Origin: Omphiscola glabra
Taxonomy: Eukaryota; Mollusca; Gastropoda; Lymnaeidae
NCBI GenBank assembly: GCA_964017045.1
Contig: OZ024809.1
Span: 30,277,354-30,341,353, forward strand
Length of the DNA stretch: 64,000 nt
Reading direction: 5' to 3'
This document shows positions 45,961-57,796 of this stretch, one piece after another (position 1 is the first letter of the stretch; every line of letters starts with the position of its first letter). The notes below the pieces were generated by a model. That model ran no database searches and was not told where the DNA came from. It saw nothing but the letters and a program-made list of their open reading frames with translations. Position numbers and translations under genes: made by a program.

Positions 45961-46105
45961 CTCGACACGACCGCCTTGGTCTCGTCCATTAGAGTACCCC
46001 GGGTTGCCAAGAGACAAACCACCAACCATGGTGCTGTTAGATGAGGAGGTAGACATGTTCTACTACTACCGCATCGTGGATAAATACTACTACATCTTAG
46101 TGGCG
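45961..46105 (+). CDS. Candidate exon: N-terminal segment of a possible membrane protein
   Basis: An ATG at 46028 sits in a strong initiation context (accaaccATGG). It opens 26 codons reading MVLLDEEVDMFYYYRIVDKY then YYILVA, which end exactly before gtaagt at 46106, a consensus 5' splice donor. The frame is also open upstream to a possible acceptor at 45960, so the exon could be internal, adding a proline-rich stretch (PPWSRPLEYPGLPRDKPP). An acidic, tyrosine-rich stretch leading into ILVAV is compatible with the extracellular N-terminus and start of the first membrane helix of a class A GPCR, but this is speculative and I did not find the next exon. Confidence 0.25.
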
Positions 46106-46118
46106 GTAAGTTGGCTTA

Positions 46119-46153
<35 letters not shown>

Positions 46154-46407
46154 CTATTTGACGGCAAGCATCACAACCTCGGCCTGTCTATTGTCTCTTG
46201 TGGTACTATCTGCCTTCAACGTTTTCCCTGTCATCTATGTAACTTAACAGGTGGCCTAAAGGTGAGATGGGATATAATAGGATTTGACTATAAATTGATA
46301 CGTTTTTGTTTCCAGTTAGGTCTCAAAAGCTGTTCGCTATATTTTATTAAATCATTTAAATGATATTTGCGCACACTACCAGGTTCATAGGTAGTGATTT
46401 CATTAAG
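46106..46407. other. Putative intron start; CT and TA microsatellite
   Basis: It begins gtaagt and holds a (CT)n then (TA)n run at about 46119-46153. Otherwise nothing recognised. Confidence 0.3.
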
Positions 46408-46415
46408 CTGTATGT

Positions 46416-46631
46416 CAGTGATTCCCAAAACTTTCGATATATGTGTACCCTATCTATAATTTTCGAAACAATAAGTATCCTTCGTTAAAAACAAAAACCA
46501 CTGCATCTACTTTAATAAATATAAAAAAAAATTAAATTTTCTCCTTTACAGCGCGTACCCCACCCACCCCACGACTACCAAAATCTTCCCGTACCCCCAC
46601 GGGTACGAGTACCACACTATGGGAAACACTG
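46416..46631. mobile_element. hAT-like MITE, 216 bp, 7/8 TSD
   Basis: Ends cagtgattcccaaaac and atgggaaacactg are inverted repeats. Flanks ctgtatgt (46408-46415) and ctgtattt (46632-46639) match at 7 of 8 bases. The interior has gcgtaccccac and gtacccccacgggtacgagt. It is distinct from SPIN. No coding capacity. Confidence 0.75.
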
Positions 46632-46639
46632 CTGTATTT

Positions 46640-47841
46640 GTTTCATGATTATTTGACCTTTAGAAAGTGATTGTTGACAAAGGGACAAAGTAGAGATGTT
46701 TTGAAGAACTACACAATAAACCACTACGCCTCCTGACTATTGAATCACACCCAAGTATCTTATCGGTGGCTCATCTAATCTGGCTTAGGGGAATGACGAC
46801 ATCACATAGCATCTAATGATCTCATCAAAAGTCTAAGAAATGTGCGAGACAATGACCTTGACTCGTAGACTCTCCACACCGCAACGTGATTATTTGTTCT
46901 CTTCTCTTTGTGAGCAATGTGGCTGATTGAATAACTAGCATGCGTATAACTCGTTTCTACCACGTTTTATTATATAGATACACATGTTCCTACCATGACA
47001 CAAGTCACCGGCCACTGGATACACCTGTTATAGCCATTGTATGTTTGAGACGTTGCAGGTGGCACCAGTCGGTGAACAGAGAGAGAAAAAAAAAACCAAC
47101 GAAAACAGCTGAATGTAAAATGAATGTGGCGGTACGCCGAGATTGTGGGTGTGGGTGTGGGGGGAGGTAGGTGTGGGACGTACAGATCACTTTATTTATA
47201 GAGCTTTTATTTTGCACCCTATCCCTGTGTTGTTTCACGGGGGATCCGCCTCCTGATGCCCAAACCAGATTCCTTTTCTAAACAATAAGATCATGGCCAA
47301 CGGGATTAATAGGGGGTGGGGGGTAGACTGTTTTTGCTGGGCTGTTCCAACTGGCTAACCAAGCAGGCAAGATGTACATACAGATGTGAAGATCAATGTT
47401 GCCACGTCACTTAATTGCGTCAACATAAACCTTGACGAAGTCATGTTATGTCGGCGTCGGTTCATTGTGTCTTGCGGACAAGTCAAAGAAATTACAGAAA
47501 TTTTTCAAATATATATATTTTTTTCATTAGAACTCAGTCTTCCGTCAACTGCAGGATTCTTTAACACGCCCGCGTTTATTTGGTTTGAAATTTAAAAATG
47601 AAATGTTTTTTAATAAGAAAAAATGTCTTTAATGTAGTGCTACTTGCTTCCATAACATTCATATTTTTAAATTTAAGGCTACTTAAACACACCCTGGTGT
47701 TGAATGGAGCGTTGGATATGTGGCAGTGGCTCGGATGACCTTGGCTCTGTGTAATACACAGTAGATTTATGCCCAAACCGACAGATATCCTGATGTAGAT
47801 TGTCATCTACTTGAACCACATATTTTGACTACTTGTAACAT
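46640..47841. other. Unannotated spacer
   Basis: No gene recognised. A GT-rich stretch lies near 47144-47176. Confidence 0.4.
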
Positions 47842-48538
47842 ATAGTCATAGTATGCCGGTGGGCTAAGCTCATTCCGCCTATAGTCATAGTATGCCGGTG
47901 GACTAAGCTCATTCCGCCTATAGTCATAGTATGCCGGTGGACTAAGCTCATTCCGCCTATAGTCATAGTATGCCGGTGGACTAAGCTCATTCCGCCTATA
48001 GTCATAGTATGCCGGTGGGCTAAGCTCATTCCGCCTATAGTCATAGTATGCCGGTGGACTAAGCTCATTCCGCCTATAGTCATAGTATGCCGGTGGACTA
48101 AGCTCATTCCGCCTATAGTCATAGTATGCCGGTGGGCTAAGCTCATTCCGCCTATAGTCATAGTATGCCGGTGGACTAAGCTCATTCCGCCTATAGTCAT
48201 AGTATGCCGGTGGACTAAGCTCATTCCGCCTATAGTCATAGTATGCCGGTGGACTAAGCTCATTCCGCCTATAGTCATAGTATGCCGGTGGACTAAGCTC
48301 ATTCCGCCTATAGTCATAGTATGCCGGTGGACTAAGCTCATTCCGCCTATAGTCATAGTATGCCGGTGGACTAAGCTCATTCCGCCTATAGTCATAGTAT
48401 GCCGGTGGACTAAGCTCATTCCGCCTATAGTCATAGTATGCCGGTGGACTAAGCTCATTCCGCCTATAGTCATAGTATGCCGGTGGACTAAGCTCATTCC
48501 GCCTATAGTCATAGTATGCCGGTGGACTAAGCTCATTT
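47842..48538. repeat. Minisatellite, 39-bp unit, 18 nearly identical copies
   Basis: The unit is atagtcatagtatgccggtg plus gactaagctcattccgcct. The main variation is one g/a site (gtgggc or gtggac); the last copy ends attt rather than attc. The minus strand is open throughout as a 13-residue peptide repeat of 245 codons, an artefact of a stop-free three-divisible unit. Confidence 0.97.
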
Positions 48539-48858
48539 CGGTTAAGTTAATTAAGTTAGTCATCATTCAAATACCCCATGTTTTTTTTCAACGATGACCA
48601 TGTATGGTTTTCCCCCAGTGAGAGCGCACGGGGCCCCCTCCCCCAGGCATCATCTCTATGCGAACAATGTCTACAGTCTGTGTGAGTGTATATGCACACC
48701 TTCTCGTCACCGCGTCCTATCGATCTGGTCTTTTCCCCTTTCGCAACACTTGAAAGTCTTTTGCCACGGTGGAAAGTTTCCCATTGGCCAATCGGAATGC
48801 TGCGCACATTCCCGTGCGGTCTTTTTGGGTCTGAGCTTTACGACCACGATTAGTATAA
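48539..48858. other. Unannotated spacer
   Basis: No feature recognised. Open frames on both strands here are short and unremarkable. Confidence 0.35.
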
Positions 48859-51800
48859 GGCGTAATGTGGAACTGTATATCAACCTTAATGGCGTAATGT
48901 GGAACTGTATATCAACCTTAATGGCGTAATGTGGAACTGTATATCAACCTTAATGGCGTAATGTGGAACTGTATATCAACCTTAATGGCGTAATGTGGAA
49001 CTGTATATCAACCTTAAAGGCGTAATGTGGAACTGTATATCAACCTTAAAGGCGTAATGTGGAACTGTATATCAACCTTAAAGGCGTAATGTGGAACTGT
49101 ATATCAACCTTAAAGGCGTAATGTGGAACTGTATATCAACCTTAAAGGCGTAATGTTGAACTGTATATCAACCTTAAAGGCGTAATGTGGAACTGTATAT
49201 CAACCTTAATGGCGTAATGTGGAACTGTATATCAACCTTAATGGCGTAATGTGGAACTGTATATCAACCTTAAAGGCGTAATGTGGAACTGTATATCAAC
49301 CTTAAAGGCGTAATGTGGAACTGTATATCAACCTTAATGGCGTAATGTGGAACTGTATATCAACCTTAAAGGCGTAATGTGGAACTGTATATCAACCTTT
49401 AAGGCGTAATGTGGAACTGTATATCAACCTTAAAGACGTAATGTGGAACTGTATATCAACCTTAAAGGCGTAATGTGGAACTGTATATCAACCTTAATGG
49501 CGTAATGTGGAACTGTATATCAACCTTAAAGGCGTAATGTGGAACTGTATATCAACCTTAATGGCGTAATGTGGAACTGTATATCAACCTTAAAGGCGTA
49601 ATGTGGAACTGTATATCAACCTTAATGGCGTAATGTGGAACTGTATATCAACCTTAAAGGCGTAATGTGGAACTGTATATCAACCTTAAAGGCGTAATGT
49701 GGAACTGTATATCAACCTTAATGGCGTAATGTGGAACTGTATATCAACCTTAAAGGCGTAATGTGGAACTGTATATCAACCTTAAAGGCGTAATGTGGAA
49801 CTGTATATCAACCTTAAAGGCGTAATGTGGAACTGTATATCAACCTTAAAGGCGTAATGTGGAACTGTATATCAACCTTAAAGGCGTAATGTGGAACTGT
49901 ATATCAACCTTAATGGCGTAATGTGGAACTGTATATCAACCTTAAAGGCGTAATGTGGAACTGTATATCAACCTTAAAGGCGTAATGTGGAACTGTATAT
50001 CAACCTTAAAGGCGTAATGTGGAACTGTATATCAACCTTAATGGCGTAATGTGGAACTGTATATCAACCTTAAAGGCGTAATGTGGAACTGTATATCAAC
50101 CTTAATGGCGTAATGTGGAACTGTATATCAACCTTAAAGGCGTAATGTGGAACTGTATATCAACCTTAATGGCGTAATGTGGAACTGTATATCAACCTTA
50201 AAGGCGTAATGTGGAACTGTATATCAACCTTAAAGGTGTAATGTGGAACTGTATATCAACCTTAATGGCGTAATGTGGAACTGTATATCAACCTTAATGG
50301 CGTAATGTGGAACTGTATATCAACCTTAATGGCGTAATGTGGAACTGTATATCAACCTTAATGGCGTAATGTGGAACTGTATATCAACCTTAAAGGCGTA
50401 ATGTGGAACTGTATATCAACCTTAAAGGCGTAATGTGGAACTGTATATCAACCTTAAAGGCGTAATGTGGAACTGTATATCAACCTTAAAGGCGTAATGT
50501 GGAACTGTATATCAACCTTAAAGGCGTAATGTGGAACTGTATATCAACCTTAAAGGCGTAATGTGGAACTGTATATCAACCTTAATGGCGTAATGTGGAA
50601 CTGTATATCAACCTTAATGGCGTAATGTGGAACTGTATATCAACCTTAAAGGCGTAATGTGGAACTGTATATCAACCTTAATGGCGTAATGTGGAACTGT
50701 ATATCAACCTTAAAGGCGTAATGTGGAACTGTATATCAACCTTAATGGCGTAATGTGGAACTGTATATCAACCTTAAAGGCGTAATGTGGAACTGTATAT
50801 CAACCTTAAAGGCGTAATGTGGAACTGTATATCAACCTTAAAGGCGTAATGTGGAACTGTATATCAACCTTAAAGGCGTAATGTGGAACTGTATATCAAC
50901 CTTAAAGGCGTAATGTGGAACTGTATATCAACCTTAAAGGCGTAATGTGGAACTGTATATCAACCTTAAAGGCGTAATGTGGAACTGTATATCAACCTTA
51001 AAGGCGTAATGTGGAACTGTATATCAACCTTAAAGGCGTAATGTGGAACTGTATATCAACCTTAAAGGCGTAATGTGGAACTGTATATCAACCTTAAAGG
51101 CGTAATGTGGAACTGTATATCAACCTTAAAGGCGTAATGTGGAACTGTATATCAACCTTAATGGCGTAATGTGGAACTGTATATCAACCTTAAAGGCGTA
51201 ATGTGGAACTGTATATCAACCTTAAAGGCGTAATGTGGAACTGTATATCAACCTTAAAGGCGTAATGTGGAACTGTATATCAACCTTAAAGGCGTAATGT
51301 GGAACTGTATATCAACCTTAAAGGCGTAATGTGGAACTGTATATCAACCTTAAAGGCGTAATGTGGAACTGTATATCAACCTTAATGGCGTAATGTGGAA
51401 CTGTATATCAACCTTAATGGCGTAATGTGGAACTGTATATCAACCTTAATGGCGTAATGTGGAACTGTATATCAACCTTAAAGGCGTAATGTGGAACTGT
51501 ATATCAACCTTAATGGCGTAATGTGGAACTGTATATCAACCTTAATGGCGTAATGTGGAACTGTATATCAACCTTAAAGGCGTAATGTGGAACTGTATAT
51601 CAACCTTAATGGCGTAATGTGGAACTGTATATCAACCTTAATGGCGTAATGTGGAACTGTATATCAACCTTAAAGGCGTAATGTGGAACTGTATATCAAC
51701 CTTAAAGGCGTAATGTGGAACTGTATATCAACCTTAAAGGCGTAATGTGGAACTGTATATCAACCTTAAAGGCGTAATGTGGAACTGTATATCAACCTTA

Positions 51801-51897
51801 ATGGCGTAATGTGGAACTGTATATCAACCTTAATGGCGTAATGTGGAACTGTATATCAACCTTAATGGCGTAATGTGGAACTGTATATCAACCTTAA
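48859..51897. repeat. Satellite-like array, 32-bp unit, about 95 copies
   Basis: The unit is ggcgtaatgtggaactgtat plus atcaaccttaa(a/t). Over 3 kb nearly every copy is exactly 32 bp and differs only at the last base, a or t. I noticed only four other changes: gttgaac near 49156, ctttaagg near 49398, aaagacg near 49433 and aaaggtg near 50233. The array has stops in all frames and is not coding. Left and right borders are abrupt. Confidence 0.98.
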
Positions 51898-52952
51898 CAT
51901 AGAAACGGAACAATGTCGTTATTTAAACAAACATACAAACAAACTGTAGGTCAAACATTCGAAGAAACACACACGAAAACCATAAAAGATTCATCCATGA
52001 AATTCCCATGCCAGCGTGTGGCGTCTCATTGAGTTATCGCTACAGGAAAGTAATTATGGTAACTACGGGTTTATTTGGGGGGGGGGGTTTGGGGGGGAGG
52101 GGGGTTTGCGGTCCTTTTTAAAATTTCTGTGCTAAATGGAGGTGCACATCGTAAACAATTGTTGACCTTGTAGTTATGAATAATCCTTTGCTTGAAATCA
52201 TTGTCTGAAAACGATCATTGGGTTTTTATTTATTTCCATTAGTCATTAAGTCGTTTAGTCAAGAGGAAGAACGTTATAGGAGAGTGATAGTGTGTATTAG
52301 GAGATAAGTGGAGGGGTGGGTGGCTAGAATGACACTACTATGTGGATCTTGAGTTAGAAGGACACTAACATGTGGATGTGGTCATACTTTGGGTTTTTAC
52401 AACTCGTTTTGTCATGAGAGCGGGCATGTGTGGGGGTCAAGATGGGTTGTGTGGGAGCTACCATCACGAACTGTTGTCGTGTGTGGCAGAACCGTGAGTG
52501 CCCCAACGAGTCATTCACGTTGAAACGCTGGTGTACGGTGTAGGGCTTGAAGTGTACAATCCAATGGAAATGTGTTGGTCTAAAGTAGCTCTTCCTGCGT
52601 GGGAAGTGGCAGCCATGAGAAACAAACCCATGCTCGAGTGTTCAAGACAAGTCTCCATCCTGGACTGGTTTTGTTTTGGTGTGTAATCATCGTGCTTATG
52701 TAAATAAACTAAACATGGCGTCTAAGAAAAACACTGTATGCAACACTGTGTGTGCCGCATAACCGATCTTTCATTAAAAATTAGTCGAGATATCATTATC
52801 GGAAAATTCAACATTATGCCAATGTTTAAGGATAACTTATGGTCCTTACACTTCAGCGCTTTTTCACTTTGAGCTACCTGTCATCCTGCTTTTCCCTGTG
52901 TCGTCATTTGAGAACCCCTGATATAAAGCCGAGTCAGCCGCCCTTCTCCCGT
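51898..52952. other. Unannotated spacer
   Basis: G runs at about 52077-52088 and 52092-52104. A short open segment at 52442-52493 ends at gtgagt but is not convincing. No gene recognised. Confidence 0.35.
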
Positions 52953-53175
52953 CCCATAAAAACGTGACCATTGTCCCATAAAAACGTGACCATTGTACCA
53001 TAAAAACGTGACCATTGTCCCATAAAAACGTGACCATTGTCCCATAAAAACGTGACCATTGTCCCATAAAAACGTGACCATTGTCCCATAAAAATGTGAC
53101 CATTGTCCCATAAAAACGTGACCATTGTCCCATAAAAACGTGACCATTGTCCCATAAAAACGTAACCATTGTCCC
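52953..53175. repeat. Minisatellite, 22-bp unit, 10 copies
   Basis: The unit is cccataaaaacgtgaccatt plus gt. Three changes occur in the array (accata, aaatgt, gtaacc). Confidence 0.96.
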
Positions 53176-53221
53176 GTGGTTATTGTATTGTTAACCAAGT
53201 CAGTCTTAAAGCTCCCATTGA

Positions 53222-53474
53222 GTGATCGACTTTTTCCAAAGCCTTGGCAGGCCAGACAAACTTTCGGCAAAAGTGATCTACTTTTCTCAAAGCGTTGTCA
53301 GGCAAGACAAACTTTCGGCCCTAGTGATCTACTTTTCCCAAAGCGTTGTCAGGCCAGACAAACTTTCGGCCCTAGTGATCTACTTTTCCCAAAGCGTTGT
53401 CAGGCCAGACAAACTTTCGGCCCTAGTGATCTACTTTTCCCAAAGCGTTGTCAGGCCAGACAAACTCTCGGCCC
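53222..53474. repeat. Minisatellite, 51-bp unit, 5 copies
   Basis: The unit contains caaagcgttgtcaggccaga, caaactttcggccctagtga and tctacttttccc. The first copy is the most diverged. Confidence 0.94.
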
Positions 53475-53728
53475 ACGATTTCTGTCTCGCACGCGCACCG
53501 GCACGTTCTTTATCTCACCTTTCAAGCATGCACTCCTCCGGCAGCCGTCTCTCTACCTGGGGAGACACACGACGCCAGTTTGTCAAGTGCTTGCGTGAGG
53601 CAAGTAGCGGGTGTGGGGGGGAGGAGGAGGAGGAGGGGCATCACAGATCTTTTTGGGACCGGCTTGTTTGAAAGGTTTTATGTCCGTGCATTGGGGGGGG
53701 GGGGGGCAGAAATCAATTCACATGACGT
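53475..53728. other. Unannotated spacer
   Basis: GGA-rich run near 53617-53637 and a G run at 53692-53706. No gene recognised. Confidence 0.35.
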
Positions 53729-54020
53729 TTATATAGCTGTATAGCTGCAGCTTGGTGTGCATGACTGTATACCTGCAGCAGAGTGTGCATGGCTGTATAG
53801 CTGCAGCTTGGTGTGCTTGGTCGTGTAGCTGCAGCAGGGTGTGCATGACTATAGCTGCAGCAGGGTGTGCATGACTGTATAGCTGCAGCTTGGTGTGCAT
53901 GGCTGTGTAGTTGCAGCTTGGTGTGCATGGCTGTATAGCTGCAGATTGGTGTGACCAGCTGTAGCAGCTTGGTGTGCACAGCTGAAGAAGCTTGGTGTGC
54001 ACATCTATACAGCTGCTGCT
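53729..54020. repeat. Minisatellite, about 28-bp unit, 10 copies
   Basis: The unit contains atggctgtatagctgcagct and tggtgtgc. Each copy contains agctgcagct-like palindromes. Unit length varies (24-28 bp), unlike most arrays here. Confidence 0.92.
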
Positions 54021-54377
54021 TGGAGTGCGTGCGCTCACAATCCGATCCATCCGTGTTTTGTTTGTTAAGGACACATCATGAGACGTTGAGTTCAAATGTA
54101 AACGCATGGCCTAATTATACAATAACGTATTTCCAGAGAAGCCTGAGGTGTACCGGGTGCATGCAAAATAAATGAGCTGTCTTTTAAAGCCCTCCATAAT
54201 ATTTCCTGGGAAAAGTTTTGAAAACTTAACATTTGACAGTAGCAGCAACGGGAGATTAAGGGGAAAAAATCATTGGAAGGATATATATAGATATATATAT
54301 AGATAGATATAATTACGTGTTTAATGTTTAAAATTTGAATCATATTCTAGCTATCTGAGTAATCCCCTACCATATTC
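54021..54377. other. Unannotated spacer
   Basis: A (TA)n/(GATA) microsatellite lies at about 54280-54312. No gene recognised. Confidence 0.35.
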
Positions 54378-54385
54378 ACGTACAT

Positions 54386-54558
54386 CACTGGTTCTCAACC
54401 TTCCTGATGCCGCGACCCTTCAGTACTGGTCTTCATAAAATTATTTTCGTTGCTACTTCATAAATATGTGTTTTCCGATGGTCTTGGTGACCCCTGTGTG
54501 AGGGTCGCTCGACCCCCCCCCCCCCAAGGGTTCGCGACCCACAGGTTGAGAACCGCTG
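54386..54558 (-). mobile_element. SPIN-type hAT MITE with internal poly-C expansion
   Basis: It starts cactggttctcaaccttcct and ends ggttgagaaccgctg. Flanks acgtacat (54378-54385) and tcgtacat (54559-54566) match at 7 of 8. The internal C run is 13 bases (54513-54525), and about 25 bp around the gttgtggtgac block is deleted. Confidence 0.87.
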
Positions 54559-54566
54559 TCGTACAT

Positions 54567-54962
54567 GATGGGTACTATTAAATCTAGAAACGTATGTTTT
54601 ACTAAACCACTACTGCTTGGCTCTACGACTGCGTCTTCGACAGAACAGGTCTGGTATTATGGCTGGGAATAATGAGTGATTGTGACTCGTTCCTTATCTG
54701 TCATTGTGAGGGGCAAAAAAAATGGGGGGGGGGGGGCATATCTGCAACAATAATTGTGGGAGGAAAATCGATGCACAGCTGGTCTGATATAAGGCTTAGA
54801 GACGGGTGGCGAGAATGAAGAGATAAGGTGGCTTGTGTTGGTGGCTTGTGTGGGTGGCTAATATTGATTGAGTTTCTTGTTGGTTTGTATCACTTGATAT
54901 ATCTGGGTAATTAAATGTCAGGCACCGGTGATGAAAATATCCTCAGATTGGGATTTCTTGTG
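54567..54962. other. Unannotated spacer
   Basis: A run followed by a G run at about 54715-54737. No gene recognised. Confidence 0.35.
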
Positions 54963-55018
54963 TCCCCTAGGGTCTCTTGTGTCCCTTAGGGTCTCTTGTG
55001 TCCCTTAGGGTCTCGTGT
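54963..55018. repeat. Tandem repeat, 19-20-bp unit, 3 copies
   Basis: The unit is gtcccttagggtctcttgt with minor changes. Confidence 0.85.
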
Positions 55019-55135
55019 GTCTATCAGGTTGATGTTCTCTTGCGCCGTTCCTTGACACAATTCTCCTCTTCGTGTGTAGCAGAGGGCTTGAACTTCTTGG
55101 GCTCTACCCGCATTCTGAGCATCACGACTCTCGCA

Positions 55136-55215
55136 TGTTCACTTTGTGAACTAAATAAGATGTTCACTTTGTGAACTAAATAAGATGTTCACTTCGTGAA
55201 CTAAATAAGATGTTC
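55136..55215. repeat. Tandem repeat, 25-bp unit, 3 copies, with internal palindrome
   Basis: The unit is gttcactttgtgaactaaat plus aagat. The segment gttcactttgtgaac is an inverted repeat (gttcac/gtgaac) present in each copy. Confidence 0.9.
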
Positions 55216-55346
55216 ACCCAGGTTGAGAGGCGTTGTTTGTTTGATCTGACACAGGTGTCACCGGCCAGTGACAGTGTCACATGTGCTACTCTCTTATTGC
55301 AGGATGTCAATAGTGTTGTATCTCATTGGGGAAACTTCAGCCTAAC

Positions 55347-55751
55347 AGTGCATCTGTGTCACAGTGCTTCTGCCTCACAGTGGTTCTGTCTCACAGTGCT
55401 TCTGTCTCACAGTGCTTCTGTCTCACAGTGCTTCTGTCTTACAGTGCTTCTGTCTTACAGTGCTTCTTTCTTACAGTGCTTCTGTCTCACAGTGCTGCTG
55501 TCTCACAGTGCTTCTGTCTCACAGTGCTTCTGTCTAACAGTGCTTCTGTCTAACAGTGCTTCTGTCTTACAGTGCTGCTGTCTCACGGTGTTGCTGTCTC
55601 ACAGTGCTGCTGTCTCATTGTGCTTCTGTCTCACAGTGGTTCTGTCTCACAGTGCTTCTGTCTCATTGTGCTTCTGTCTTACAGTGCTTCTGTCTTACAG
55701 TGCTTATGTCTTAAAGTGCTTGTGTCTTACAGTGCTTCTATCTTACAGTGA
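55347..55751. repeat. Minisatellite, 16-bp unit, about 25 copies
   Basis: The unit is acagtgcttctgtctc, with ctta/ctaa/ctca variants and occasional gctgctg or ggttctg. Confidence 0.95.
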
Positions 55752-55792
55752 TTTTCAAATTTTCGCCTTTCTTACATTCCTAATGTTACCCA

Positions 55793-56050
55793 CACGATAC
55801 AGTTTGTTTTTCACATAATACAGTTTGTTGCCCACATGATATAGTTTGTTTTCCATGTAAAATAGTTTGTTACGCACATGAAATTGTTTTTTACCCACAT
55901 GATATAGTTGGTTACCCACATGATATAGTTTGTTACCAACATGATATAGCTTGTTACCCACATGATATAGTTTGTTACCCACATGATATAGCTTGTTACC
56001 CACATGATATAGCTTGTTACCCACATAATATAGTTTCTTATCCACATAAT
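55793..56050. repeat. Minisatellite, 21-bp unit, about 12 copies
   Basis: The unit is acatgatatagtttgttacc plus c. The left copies are diverged (ttccatgtaaaa, aaattgttttttacc). Confidence 0.94.
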
Positions 56051-57796
56051 ATATGTTAGTTTTGCTCAGTGCTTTTTCTATTGCGCCTCTTCCTATTACG
56101 ACATTTCAAAATGGTATGCTTTGTCCTAGTTCTTACTTTCGTTGTCCTCGATTTTACTTCCTGCATCCCCCTTTCTTTCTCATTCATTCTTTTTTCCTTT
56201 CCTTCTTCATTCCCTCTTCTCCTCCATTCCCTCTTCTCCTCCATTCCCTTTTCTCCTCCTGTCCCTTTCTTTCCTTCGTGACCTGTGCTGTCTTCTACTG
56301 CACATATCATATGATAATGTCTCCTTTCCTTGTACACGATTGTTCCTGTTCACATAAGATTTCATTTCTTTTAGACCCGGGGGGGAGGGTGTCTCTTTGT
56401 CGGACAGTCACGTAACATCCGCCCCAAGATCTGCCGTGCACCCCTCTACCCCGCTCCTGGATTAGTTTCTAATATCGCGTGAAAAAGAATGGATGACAAG
56501 GCCCGTCTGGGCACGTACCCGTAGCGGCGGATATTGAACTGCAGTCTATTTACCGTTTATTAAACATAATCATAAGAGACATTTGCCCCCTCCAATACAG
56601 TAAAATATGCTAATTTGACGACTTCTGGGACTCCGAGCTGTTTCGTTTGGGGGTAACTTTGTACTTTAGAAAGTTTAATTGGATAATATTTAGTATTTGA
56701 CAATATGGGTTAGTTTGATCCGTGATACTGTGCACGAATACACAAATCCCGAATCGCTCCCGGCTATTGTTTTGGGCTAAAAAAAACGTGGTAATAGAGA
56801 TCGACTAATAAAAATAAAAGTATACGCACAGACTAATTTTGCACGTTGTTAGAATTGTTTTAACCGCCCTTTACTAACGGCGCCCCGTTTTTCCTGCCCC
56901 CAGTAGATCCGCCGCTGAGCCTATTCGCATAACCAAAGCTCATTCGTTTCTTTAGAACCTGTTCTGACCCGGCCATCGTCTCTAGTCCCCAGGCGTCCAT
57001 CAAATGACCACCCTTAGACTACCCTCTAATTTGGCGGCCATCTGTCTACACGGTCCCAGCTAGAAGGCCCGCGTGCCGGCATGACACGATCAAATCACAC
57101 TAGCTGGCGATTCGTGCCAAATCTTTATATGTATAGAGATTGCCTTTTCCCTAAGACCGGAAAACGTCACATTGCTTGACGTAATTTTACTATTTTTAGA
57201 CTTTGACTTAGTAACACAAAGCTCCTAACAATGTATTACCCCATATATATAAATGAAACAATTTGTTTTTAAAATCGTTCTTAAATTAACAATAAGTTAT
57301 AAATACGTTTTCGTCCACGCTAAGACCCACTACGCTGGTTTACATTAACGTGGAAGTACCGAACAGCTGTTGAGAGACTGGCCACACGGAATACGCCGAT
57401 GTTTTATTAATATCCTAATGAGATTGGCCAGACTTTACGCCCGGAAGTTCTTTTACAAGATTTCCACCATTGAATGACAAACCGCATTAGGGGGTGAAGT
57501 TGGAGGCATCGTTTCAATGGAGTTTGTGGTTGCTTGGCTCTATGGAGAATAGTGTACCAGGTCCATCATCTGGTGGCGTTATTGCAGTGATAAGCACAAG
57601 AACATACTTTGACTTGTCAACTCGGCTGCTAAACGTGGTCACAAAGATTGGTATAGAAACCTCTACGGCTATTCATTCATGATTAATGGATTATGCTATA
57701 TACCAGCATATTTATTTGATGTCGACCATTTCCAACGAGGTCAAATAAAAATAACGTCGCGTAAGTGGACACGTCTTGGGAGGTCCATGTGGGGAG
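56051..57796. other. Unannotated spacer with polypyrimidine block and MITE-like ends
   Basis: A C/T-rich block at about 56160-56278 includes three copies of tcttctcctccattccc. Between about 56523 and 56917, gtagcggcggat on the left and atccgccgctg on the right are inverted and may be the tips of an old hAT-type MITE; no target duplication is visible. No gene recognised. Confidence 0.35.

Noticed and set aside
47829..48566. 245-codon minus-strand peptide repeat (13-residue unit)
   Set aside because: It is a direct product of a 39-bp stop-free tandem unit. Changes between units are few and there is no unique coding sequence.
52442..52493. Short segment MGCVGATITNCCRVWQN ending at gtgagt
   Set aside because: Possible first exon with a lipidation-like start, but only 17 codons, and no following exon was found.
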